A stretch of DNA of 64,000 nucleotides. Origin: a virus. This document shows, piece after piece, positions 42,651 to 50,749 of the stretch (positions are counted from its first letter, which is position 1; each line of letters begins with the position of its first letter). A program made the position numbers and the translations under genes. The notes below the pieces were generated by a model. That model had not been told where the DNA came from. It searched no databases and saw only the letters and a list, made by a program, of their open reading frames with translations. The stretch is from positions 1 through 64,000 of the IMG/VR virus record IMGVR_UViG_3300021378_000020, one strand, 5' to 3'.

Positions 42651-45600
42651 TTAGGCAACCCTTACGTATAAAGTATAAGTTTCTGGTGTATCTACTAGGT
42701 CACCACTAATGGTTTCACCAGCATAGTTACCAGCAAATGCCCTAGAGAAGTTTCCGGTGAAATCGGTATTGTAGTTACCACCAAATGTACGAGAGTAGTT
42801 ACCTACGAAATCACCAGCGTAAGCAGACACACGGTCACGAGAATAAGTACCAGTGTATGTAGAGTTGCGTATTCTTGCGTAAGCTGATACACGAGCTCTA
42901 GAGTAATTACCTGAGAAGTCTCTTGAATAAGCACCAGCGTACTCACCAACAAATCCACGTGAGTAGTTACCTACGAAGTCGCCTACGAAGTCACGGGTAT
43001 ATGTTCCAGCGAATTCTCCCGCGAATGTACGCGAGTAGTTGCCTACAAAGTCGCCAGCAAAGTTAGTTACACGGTCACGTGAATATGTGGATACACGATT
43101 GTTTACGTATGAAGACACACGAGTTTGAACATATGCAGAGTAACGAGCACGGGTAGACTCACGAGTATATACACTAGTAAAGTCACCAGTGTATGTCCCA
43201 CCAAATCCACGAACATAATTACCAACGTAGTCACCAGCATATCCGCGAGCATAGTTGCCTACGAAGTTACCAGCAAAGTCCGTAATACGGTCTCTTGTGA
43301 AAACACCAGAGTAATCTGTAATGCGGGTACGAGCATAGGCTGAAACACGGTTGCGAACAGAATCGCGAGTTGAATTGCGAGTAAAGTCACCAACATAGTT
43401 AGTGATACGAGTACGAGCATATGCAGAGTACCGGACGCGAGTAGAAACTATGGTTGAAGTTCTTGTGTAGTTGCCGACAAAGTTGCCTGCAAAGTCTGTT
43501 ACACGGTCACGAGTAAAGTCACCAACATAGTTAGTGATACGAGTACGAGCATATGCAGAGTAACGAGTTCTTGTAGAAGTACGAGTTGAAGTTCTTGTGT
43601 AGTTGCCGACAAAGTCACCAGCGTATGAACCAACGCGTGTATAGTTACCAGTATTAGTAAAGGTCTGAACACGATTACGAGTGTACGCCGTCGCATAGTT
43701 ACCAGTATAAAGAACTTGACGTGTGTAGTAACCAGTATTGGTTGAAGTTCTAGTTGAAGTTCTTGCGTAGTTACCCTCATAAGAGCCAGTGCGAGTACGT
43801 GCGTAGTTACCAACATAGTACAGTGTTGCAGCACGAGCGCGAGAGTAGTCCCCGACATATGAGAATGCACGGTTACGAGCATAGTTACCAGTATAGGATG
43901 CCGCACGAGTACGTGAGTAGTCACCCACGAAGTTCCCGGCATAGTTTGTTACACGAGTACGACCATAGTTACCAGTATATGTTGCGGCACGGGTTCGACC
44001 GTAGTTACCAGTATATGTTACATTTCTATTATAGGAGGCTGTTCGAGAATACGTAGTGGATCGACCGTAGTTGCCTACGAAGTCACCAGTATAGGAAGTC
44101 CCTGCACCTATTCTAGTTCTGGTGTAGTATTGGTAGTTTGCATTACCCGACGCTGCAACACTGTGGTAAGAGAAATATGAAGCAGATGCTTGAGCTGGCC
44201 CCTTAGTATATCTTGTGCTACCGTATGGGTTGCCTACATCAACATAGTCGAATGGGGCCGACGCAGTATTAGAATAGAATTGGGAAAATCGAACAGCACC
44301 GGCCCAGCTGATGGTAAGAGTTACACCACCGGTGTAACCATAGTCATACTTCCATGAAGCGTAGCTACCGTTAGTGCCGGTGTATTGAAAGTCTTGACCA
44401 TAACCAGCATAATTACCAACAAAGGAAGCAGTACCAGAACTGACACGAGTCGATGTTCTGCTGTAATTTACTGTACGAGCATAACCCGTACTGCGAGTAT
44501 AGGCTACAGCTGCGACTCGGTTACGGGAGTAATCGCCAACATAGGATGCAGCTCGGTTACGTGAGTAGTCACACACGAAGTTCCCGGCATAGTTTGTTAC
44601 ACGAGTACGACCATAGTTGCCTACATATGAGGCAGCGCGAGCTCGCGTATAGGTACCACCGTAAGTACCAGTACGAGTACGACCATAGTTACCAGTATAT
44701 GTAACGCCTTGTGCGCGAGTACGAGAGTAGTTACCTACGTAACTGAATGCACGAGCACGTGCGTAGTTACCTACAAAGTCACCAGCATAGTACAAAACAC
44801 GAGTATATGCCACAGTGCGAGCATAGTTTGCAGAGTAGTTACGAGCATAGTTGCCTGCAAAGTCACCAACGTAGTACAATGTACGAGTATAGTTTAAGGT
44901 GCGAGTGGAAGTTCGGGTTGAGGTTCTTGCATAATCACCGACGAAATCTCCGGCATAGTTGCCTACATATCCACGTGCGTAGTTACCTACAAAGTCACCA
45001 GTAAAAGTAGTTGCATAGTTACCAACAAAGTTACCAGCATAGTTGGTTATACGGGTTCTTGCATACTCACCAACATAGTTACCAGTATAATCTCCGGCAA
45101 ATCCGCGTGAGTAGTTACCTACGAAGTCACCAGTAAAGGTAGTTGCATAGTTACCAACAAAGTCGCCCGCGTAATTACCTGTGTAAGTTCTTGTATAGTT
45201 ACCAGCGAAGTCACCAGTAAACGCTCGAGAATAGTTTCCGATGAAGTTACCAGCAAAGTTTGTTACACGGTCACGTGCATATGCAGAGTAACGAGTGCGA
45301 GTTGATGTGCGGGCATAGGCTGAGTAACGAGTTCTAGCAGAAGCCCGAGTAGAAACACGAGCGTAGTTACCTACGAAGTTGCCCGCGAATCCACGTGCGT
45401 AGTTACCCACGAAAGATCTTGCATAGTTACCCACGAAAGTTCTTGCATAGTTACCAGCGAAGTTACCGGCAAATTCTGTAATGTTATTACGCGTATAAGC
45501 AGATATACGTTCACGACTATAAACACCAGTGTATGACGCGGTAAATCCGGTTAGTCTAGTACGTGAGTAAGTAGAGTTACGAGTACGCGAATATGTTCCG

Positions 45601-46613
45601 GAAAAAGAAGAAGGTCGAGTTCTTGTGTACTCACCAGCGAAGTTACGAGAGTAATTACCAGCGAAGTCGCGAGAATAAACTCCAGCATAATTGCCAACAA
45701 ATGTACGAGAGAAGTCTGTAACACGATTAGTGGTATATGAAGAAACTCGATCACGAGTGTATGCTGATACTCTAGTACGTGCATACGCAGAAGCGCGAGT
45801 ACGAGTATAGTCTACGGTAACAATAGAAGGTTGAGTGTTTGAGGCAGAACCACGTGCGGCCCAAGTACCAACGGAGGTTGGTGCGCCCTGTGCAGACGAA
45901 CGTAACTGATAAGAACCAATTTCGCCTGCTGTTGCTCTGAGGGATTTTGCACGTTGACCAAGAGTATATTTGATCTCCGCGTCTGACATTTCTTTCAGAC
46001 CATTGAATGATGAAGTTCCATCATAGTCGGTCGCTACCGGACGAACAGTTGTAACACCAGCTGGTGGTGTAGACAGAGCAGTTCTTTTCCATATATGATA
46101 AGTTGTTGTTGTACCGTCACCAAGAGTATTAGAAAAAACATTATCAATATGTTTTGTCCAATCACTGCCCGGAGAGGTGGTAGAAAGTTCGAATGCACCT
46201 TGAAGACCTAATGTCTCCATATTTTTTAGTGCACGATTTGTTAAGTTGTCCAAGTCTGCGTCTACCATTTCGTAGAAGCCTGGATTTGGTTCAACTTCGT
46301 AATAACCTACAGGACGGGCGAAATTCGGATCAGTTTCACTTGCAGAACCACCAACCTGTTTCAAGGTAGTGGTCACTGTAGTGCCTGTGATGTTTGACAA
46401 CGGGTGAGTACCCGTTGGTTCATTGTAGTACGTATCTACAAAAGAACCAATGTTTACACCATCAGTTAAACTGAGGTCTCCGATATCACCAGCAGAGGCC
46501 TCTGCTAGTGCTTCACCCACCTTTACAGCGAGATACATCTCTTCTGAAGGTGTAATTTCCTGTAGGTCACCATTAGCATTCTTAATTTTTAGTGGTATAC
46601 TAGATGCTGACAC
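42651..46613 (-). CDS. Giant Tyr/Arg-rich tetrapeptide-repeat structural protein
   Basis: A 1320-residue protein. Residues 1-265 are ordinary and end with 'GSYQLRSSAQGAPTSVGTW'-type sequence also seen in marine phage structural proteins. From about 268 to 1295 an aromatic residue, or Arg/Ser in its place, recurs every fourth position, with consensus [Y/F/R/S]-[A/V/T/S]-[R/G/S]-[N/T/D/S], as in 'YARTFVGNYARSFVGN'; hexads replace tetrads now and then. A non-repeat insert of about 95 residues (about 736-830) has a Gly/Tyr/Ser-rich beta look. The final 20 residues ('DLVDTPETYTLYVRVA') form a cap. It has its own late promoter and terminator. Probably a fibre or adhesin; the fold is not one I can name. 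Confidence 0.85.
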   Translation of the reverse strand: MSASSIPLKIKNANGDLQEITPSEEMYLAVKVGEALAEASAGDIGDLSLTDGVNIGSFVDTYYNEPTGTHPLSNITGTTVTTTLKQVGGSASETDPNFARPVGYYEVEPNPGFYEMVDADLDNLTNRALKNMETLGLQGAFELSTTSPGSDWTKHIDNVFSNTLGDGTTTTYHIWKRTALSTPPAGVTTVRPVATDYDGTSSFNGLKEMSDAEIKYTLGQRAKSLRATAGEIGSYQLRSSAQGAPTSVGTWAARGSASNTQPSIVTVDYTRTRASAYARTRVSAYTRDRVSSYTTNRVTDFSRTFVGNYAGVYSRDFAGNYSRNFAGEYTRTRPSSFSGTYSRTRNSTYSRTRLTGFTASYTGVYSRERISAYTRNNITEFAGNFAGNYARTFVGNYARSFVGNYARGFAGNFVGNYARVSTRASARTRYSAYARTSTRTRYSAYARDRVTNFAGNFIGNYSRAFTGDFAGNYTRTYTGNYAGDFVGNYATTFTGDFVGNYSRGFAGDYTGNYVGEYARTRITNYAGNFVGNYATTFTGDFVGNYARGYVGNYAGDFVGDYARTSTRTSTRTLNYTRTLYYVGDFAGNYARNYSANYARTVAYTRVLYYAGDFVGNYARARAFSYVGNYSRTRAQGVTYTGNYGRTRTGTYGGTYTRARAASYVGNYGRTRVTNYAGNFVCDYSRNRAASYVGDYSRNRVAAVAYTRSTGYARTVNYSRTSTRVSSGTASFVGNYAGYGQDFQYTGTNGSYASWKYDYGYTGGVTLTISWAGAVRFSQFYSNTASAPFDYVDVGNPYGSTRYTKGPAQASASYFSYHSVAASGNANYQYYTRTRIGAGTSYTGDFVGNYGRSTTYSRTASYNRNVTYTGNYGRTRAATYTGNYGRTRVTNYAGNFVGDYSRTRAASYTGNYARNRAFSYVGDYSRARAATLYYVGNYARTRTGSYEGNYARTSTRTSTNTGYYTRQVLYTGNYATAYTRNRVQTFTNTGNYTRVGSYAGDFVGNYTRTSTRTSTRTRYSAYARTRITNYVGDFTRDRVTDFAGNFVGNYTRTSTIVSTRVRYSAYARTRITNYVGDFTRNSTRDSVRNRVSAYARTRITDYSGVFTRDRITDFAGNFVGNYARGYAGDYVGNYVRGFGGTYTGDFTSVYTRESTRARYSAYVQTRVSSYVNNRVSTYSRDRVTNFAGDFVGNYSRTFAGEFAGTYTRDFVGDFVGNYSRGFVGEYAGAYSRDFSGNYSRARVSAYARIRNSTYTGTYSRDRVSAYAGDFVGNYSRTFGGNYNTDFTGNFSRAFAGNYAGETISGDLVDTPETYTLYVRVA
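42730..45810 (-). repeat. 12-bp periodic coding repeat (tetrapeptide repeat array)
   Basis: About 250 units of 12 bp, with a gap at about 44125-44410. At DNA level blocks such as 'gtagttacctacgaagtcacca' recur with small changes. Synonymous variation between units is high, so the array is old and kept by selection on protein, not a recent slippage product. Confidence 0.9.
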
Positions 46614-46663
46614 GATATCGTCTCTCTTTAGCTAAAGTTAAATTTAAGGGTTATAACAGTATT

Positions 46664-46671
46664 TATTTATA
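46664..46671 (-). promoter_or_regulatory. T4-type late promoter for the repeat-protein gene
   Basis: Exact TATAAATA on the minus strand 50 nt before the ATG at 46613. Confidence 0.85.
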
Positions 46672-46720
46672 ATAAAAAAAATGTGCATAAACTGAGTTCA
46701 CACACATTTTTCAAAATTAA
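46672..46720 (-). terminator. Probable intrinsic terminator after the chaperone gene
   Basis: On the minus strand an imperfect stem (AATGTG...TGAAC/TCA/GTTTA...CACATT) is followed by a run of T. It directly precedes the late promoter at 46664. Confidence 0.65.
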
Positions 46721-46739
46721 TTTACAGATTATAAAATAT

Positions 46740-47204
46740 TTAATAGTCTAGTATAGGCCAGATAACATCTTCTAGAGAAGAAACTTGTGTCATGTCTATG
46801 GTTTCCGTGATATCACGCAATTCCTGTCGATAAGATATCACCGACTGTCGTTCTTCTTCTGTTAGAGGAGCATCTGTGACAAGCATCCAGTCAGTCTCTA
46901 CCAGTTTCTGGGTGCGAACGAATCTTATCTCGCCTAGAATGTGTTCTACGTCCCACTCCCAGTCACCGTCTACCCATGTGGCATAAACATTTGGTTTTGG
47001 TGGAACTTCAATGAACTGTTGGTCTTCTTCGCTCCAGACGCGAGTATTCATGAACTCCATCTCGGAGAGACCCTCTAGATCCCAAATTCTATGAACCAGT
47101 CTATCACCTTCTATTGAGTGACCATCTTCTGGATAAAGACCGTTGTCCATATCGGTTCTTACGATTACGCCTGCTTCTGTGTGTATGGCGACTTTAGGAT
47201 GCAT
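46740..47204 (-). CDS. Tail fibre assembly chaperone-like protein
   Basis: The C-terminal third has the phage tail-assembly-chaperone pattern: 'VRTQKLVETDWMLVTDAPLTEEERQSVISYRQELRDI' in pieces, i.e. R-x-x-x-L-x-x-TDW, PL-x-x-E, YRQ-x-LRDI. This domain is common in small proteins encoded next to tail fibres. The ATG at 47204 with GGAG nine bases upstream is preferred to the TTG at 47219. Likely helps fold or attach a neighbouring fibre. Confidence 0.75.
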   Translation of the reverse strand: MHPKVAIHTEAGVIVRTDMDNGLYPEDGHSIEGDRLVHRIWDLEGLSEMEFMNTRVWSEEDQQFIEVPPKPNVYATWVDGDWEWDVEHILGEIRFVRTQKLVETDWMLVTDAPLTEEERQSVISYRQELRDITETIDMTQVSSLEDVIWPILDY

Positions 47205-47245
47205 CTTATATTTCTCCAATTAATAAATTTTGTAATATTTCACTA

Positions 47246-48064
47246 TTATTGTGGGTCATACGTACCCAAGGTTTTTCTTCCCGCAAATGTTGGTACCAAC
47301 GCCTGAGGATATTCCCAATTCGGGGAACTGTAAGGATTGTTTATTTCAGAAAATTGAAAGACCCCACCATCGGAACCTCCCCTAGCGTATATGAGTGAGG
47401 AAGTCCCACCAGAATAAATCGAGCCATAAATGGTCTCATTATTTACGTTGACAGTCGTCCACAAATAACCATATGAACGAGTACCTCCAGTCCAAGAACT
47501 TTCTTCCAACGCAAACGCGGAGTAGTAATCGTCTCCAGTGGAACCAGACCTACCAGCACCATTCCAACCTAACGCCAGTAGAGAACCATGCCCGTACAAT
47601 CCAGCATAGGCCTGAGTAGGATCTAGTTGAACTTCACCTTCGGTTGACGTGAACATTCTACTATCAAAGGTTATCTCTCCACCCAGATAAGCTCTACACT
47701 GCAAACCGTGAGTACCGTAACTGGTGGTAGTTGCAGAATCTCGTAACACTACGTAGTTAACTCCAGTGATAGAAGACTGATTCGTGTTAATGCTTGAACC
47801 ACCCACAACCCTTTTCCGAAACTCCCACGTTATATTATCCCCAGAACGAGTTTTAACCGCAGTTACCAAAACATTTGCAGAACCGCTGGAAGGTCTGGTC
47901 AGATTAATCATGAGCAAGTCGCTCACTTTAGTTGTTATAGTTGAACCAAACGCAAGCGTTCCTTTTTGATGTTGAAAGGTTCCTCGACCAACATCTCTGC
48001 TATCAAAAATAACTTTTTCTGTACCGTATTTTGTTCCGGTAATCTGTAGTCCGTAATCTGACAT
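47246..48064 (-). CDS. Fibre-tip-like protein (DUF6453-like, long form)
   Basis: A 272-residue, Gly/Ser/Tyr-rich, all-beta-looking protein. It starts 'YGLQITGTKYGTEKVIFDSRDVG' in pieces, matching the start of the next small protein ('YGLKVWTASGYVAFDSEDM'). That 'YGL-x-x-x ... FDS-x-D' start is typical of DUF6453-like small marine-phage proteins, thought to be minor fibre or adhesin tips. The rest has the low-charge composition of a receptor-binding tip. Confidence 0.6.
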   Translation of the reverse strand: MSDYGLQITGTKYGTEKVIFDSRDVGRGTFQHQKGTLAFGSTITTKVSDLLMINLTRPSSGSANVLVTAVKTRSGDNITWEFRKRVVGGSSINTNQSSITGVNYVVLRDSATTTSYGTHGLQCRAYLGGEITFDSRMFTSTEGEVQLDPTQAYAGLYGHGSLLALGWNGAGRSGSTGDDYYSAFALEESSWTGGTRSYGYLWTTVNVNNETIYGSIYSGGTSSLIYARGGSDGGVFQFSEINNPYSSPNWEYPQALVPTFAGRKTLGTYDPQ

Positions 48065-48065
48065 A

Positions 48066-48353
48066 TTAATTTAACCTAATTGCGACATAACCAAAGAAAT
48101 TGGTGGTGCCGGAAACATTCTTTATAGTGAATGCGGTTGAACTGGTTTTTGTATATTCAAATGCTCTTTCGACGTTTACCGTGGGGCCGTTAACATAAGC
48201 ATAATCAAAACCAGTAGGAATCGTGATTGTTTCTGTAGCACCATTTCCAATATACACAGTTCCAGACGTACATACCTTGACGTATGTATCCATATCTTCT
48301 GAATCGAATGCAACATATCCAGATGCTGTCCAAACTTTTAAACCGTAAGCCAT
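48066..48353 (-). CDS. Small fibre-tip-like protein (DUF6453-like, short form)
   Basis: A 95-residue beta-rich protein with the same opening as its neighbour at 47246-48064, then a different short body ending 'FGYVAIRLN'. The pair are tandem and one nucleotide apart, so they probably came from one ancestor or share an attachment module. Confidence 0.6.
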   Translation of the reverse strand: MAYGLKVWTASGYVAFDSEDMDTYVKVCTSGTVYIGNGATETITIPTGFDYAYVNGPTVNVERAFEYTKTSSTAFTIKNVSGTTNFFGYVAIRLN

Positions 48354-49250
48354 TTATAACTCCGCTAAAGGAACTCTCGTATCATGCAGTCTATTCTGCA
48401 TTCCTAAATTTTCTATTTCGTTAAGAAGAGTTTTCATCCAAGAGATGAACCCCTTCCCTTTCCCGCGACCGCTTTCTTTTATAGCGATACCTGATATACG
48501 CACATCGTAAATGTAGGTCGGGTATGTCTCATCATTGGCAACCATATTTAGTTCGCCTCTATCATGAGCGTCTTTTAATTCCAAGAATTGAAGAGTGTCC
48601 TCTCCAACTATTAAATTTTTAAATCTGTAAGGCAATACCTTACGAGACATGAACACTAATCGGGTACTTATTTCATCAATACCCATTGAGGTTTGAAGTA
48701 TAGATATGTAACTTTTAAAAACTTCAACATCCTCTTGCGATGCGTTCTTCATATTGTCTGCTATCAAATCCCCCTTAGATAACAAATCCCAGTCAACTAC
48801 AGCAGCACCTTGAGTATATTTACATGGCAATCCAGAAATATCATCATTAGGCCTAGTCGGGTCTTGACTTCTATCAACAGCACTATCTTCCAGAGAAGTA
48901 ATACTTATTTGGTTGAACAACACGACCGCATCTGGAGCATCATTCTTCTCCATAAGTTTTTGGTAACACTTAACCCCTCTTGGGGTCAGAAAGTCATCAC
49001 CATCAATCAACACCGCATGTGGTACACCGTCTTTATCAAACTGGTCTAGAAAACTATTCTTACCAGTAGCAGCGGTACCATCACTTTCTGTTATAAAGTG
49101 TCGAAGTCCTTCTTCTTTGCAATACGATTCTGCTTGTTCTCGAAACGTATTGTCTAATGTGTTTATTATTACTGTTGTCTTATTTTTTGGTAGTGTCTTG
49201 AACTGTCGCTTTAGTGCATAAATGTTGTGGCTAGACAAAACATAAAACAT
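48354..49250 (-). CDS. Glycosyltransferase family 2-like protein
   Basis: A 298-residue protein whose first half has a GT-A nucleotide-sugar fold: 'KTTVIINTLDNTFREQAESYCKEEGL' in pieces, then the metal motif in 'AVLIDGDDFLTPRGV' (about 78-92). The second half is not recognised. It lies between a DUF1983-type fibre gene and the DUF6453-like tip genes with 0-4 nt gaps, so it is late-expressed with fibres and probably glycosylates one. The donor sugar cannot be told. Confidence 0.72.
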   Translation of the reverse strand: MFYVLSSHNIYALKRQFKTLPKNKTTVIINTLDNTFREQAESYCKEEGLRHFITESDGTAATGKNSFLDQFDKDGVPHAVLIDGDDFLTPRGVKCYQKLMEKNDAPDAVVLFNQISITSLEDSAVDRSQDPTRPNDDISGLPCKYTQGAAVVDWDLLSKGDLIADNMKNASQEDVEVFKSYISILQTSMGIDEISTRLVFMSRKVLPYRFKNLIVGEDTLQFLELKDAHDRGELNMVANDETYPTYIYDVRISGIAIKESGRGKGKGFISWMKTLLNEIENLGMQNRLHDTRVPLAEL

Positions 49251-49253
49251 ATA

Positions 49254-50522
49254 TTAACTCAATCTTCCTAGTTTAACCCTTAGATTAGATTCTTCGAATA
49301 TGTTAATAACATCATTTGTTATCTCCATACGAGAACCTGTCAGACCTGTACCTATATCTAGTTGTCCCGTAACTGTCGCATTTGACAGCTTAACTTCGTC
49401 ACCGACTACAGTGAATGGTTGAATCTCGGTATTAGATGCATTTACAATACGGAAGGTATCTGCGGTCAACGCGAACTCTGCGGTTGCACCGTCATTACCA
49501 AACTTGAGACCAGCAATGTGTGGGTTGGACTCTGTACCAGCAACTAAGTCAAGATTCCATGTTGCGGTTGTTCCACCCAATCCGTCTATTTGGGTTTGTA
49601 GTGATTGACTTGCGGCCGCGATATCATCACCAACCCTTGTCTCTAGTTCTACGAGGTCTCCGCTTATAGAAGTAAGCCCATCAGAGTTGTAATCGACACG
49701 TGAAGACAGAGTTGCCCGAGCGTTTGATTCTGCTGTAATCAACGCGCCTGTTGCACTGTCTAGTGCAGAAAGAGATGTATTTAAATCCGTAATCTTCTGA
49801 GCTTCGAGACTGAGTTTATCACTATCGGCATCCAACCGAATAGTCATATCGTCTAATGCACCACCGATTGCTTCGGTTATCTGTTCTGGTGTAAGAGTGA
49901 TACCATCAGAAATAAGTTGAGTAAGGTCTAAATCTAATTGTGTTACGTCAGAAACTACTGCGGATAAACCACTGGTGTTTGCGGTCACAGATGCAGATAG
50001 AGTGTTTATTGCATTCACATTTACATCAATTCTGTCTTGGGTTGCAGAATCTAGAAGAAGTAAACTTGCATTTACGCTGTCGATGTTAGCTGCGAATACA
50101 CTGACGCTACTGTCTGTTGCATCGATTCGAGAGATTAGAGCAGTGTTTGCATTTGCAATAGCGCTGGCAAGAAGGTCAGAGTCGATACCATCAAGAGTGA
50201 TACCATCAAGTTGTGCTTGAGTAGCCTGTTGTTGGGCAGCGAGGACACTGATACCACTATCATTCTGAGTGATGCTTGCTTGTAATGTCAACAGTGAGGC
50301 TGCATTCGCTGCAATACCTGCTTCAACATCAGTTAGGTCAACATCAGTGGTTAGAGTGAATTGACTTAAAAATTCTTGGTTAACCACATTGGTGATATTC
50401 GCAGAATCGAGACCACCGCCAAAAGCTCCCGTTTCTACCAACTCGAAGTTTTCATTAATCTTATCGAATGCCGCATTGATATTATCTGCGAGATTGACTA
50501 GTTGTATGCTACCTGTGCTCAT
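49254..50522 (-). CDS. Tail fibre with DUF1983-like C-terminal domain
   Basis: A 422-residue protein. 'IQLVNLADNINAAFDKINENFELVE' in pieces is a fibre-type attachment start. Residues about 75-310 are Ser/Ala/Asp-rich repeats. The end ('FALTADTFRIVNASNTEIQPFTVVGDEVKLSNATVTG' in pieces, then 'INIFEESNLRVKLGRLS') resembles the DUF1983 host-specificity module of tail-tip proteins. The last 15 residues match the end of the collagen-like fibre ('IQIIENSKVRVRLGKL'). Confidence 0.78.
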   Translation of the reverse strand: MSTGSIQLVNLADNINAAFDKINENFELVETGAFGGGLDSANITNVVNQEFLSQFTLTTDVDLTDVEAGIAANAASLLTLQASITQNDSGISVLAAQQQATQAQLDGITLDGIDSDLLASAIANANTALISRIDATDSSVSVFAANIDSVNASLLLLDSATQDRIDVNVNAINTLSASVTANTSGLSAVVSDVTQLDLDLTQLISDGITLTPEQITEAIGGALDDMTIRLDADSDKLSLEAQKITDLNTSLSALDSATGALITAESNARATLSSRVDYNSDGLTSISGDLVELETRVGDDIAAASQSLQTQIDGLGGTTATWNLDLVAGTESNPHIAGLKFGNDGATAEFALTADTFRIVNASNTEIQPFTVVGDEVKLSNATVTGQLDIGTGLTGSRMEITNDVINIFEESNLRVKLGRLS

Positions 50523-50749
50523 TTCTTATCCTCTAATAAACGAAAAAGCAATTCTTTTATTTGTGTCATATCCTCTTTCAATCCCTTGACTTCTATGGAT
50601 AAAGAATCGATATTTTCCTGTTGTTCTTGATGTATCTTACTTCGTTTCCTAGCATTTTCGATTGCGGTTTTATTGGTATTTAGGATAACACCCGTTCGCA
50701 TATCCCTTACCAAATCGTTGTGTCCCTCAACTCTCTGGTGACTATTCAT
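50519..50749 (-). CDS. Small coiled-coil protein
   Basis: A 76-residue protein with 'HNDLVRDMRTGVILNTNKTAIENARKR' in pieces at the start and a C-terminal leucine-type coiled coil ('IDSLSIEVKGLKEDMTQIKELLFRLLED' in pieces). Small proteins with this 'V-R-D-x-x-TG-x-I-x-N-x-N' start sit beside baseplate genes in many marine T4-like phages. Both ends overlap neighbours (4 nt and 1 nt). Function unknown. Confidence 0.75.
   Translation of the reverse strand: MNSHQRVEGHNDLVRDMRTGVILNTNKTAIENARKRSKIHQEQQENIDSLSIEVKGLKEDMTQIKELLFRLLEDKK

Noticed and set aside
42730-45810. Regularly spaced similar DNA blocks that might suggest a CRISPR array
   Set aside because: Spacing is a multiple of 12 bp within one open frame, the blocks differ by codon changes, and there are no unique spacers or cas genes.
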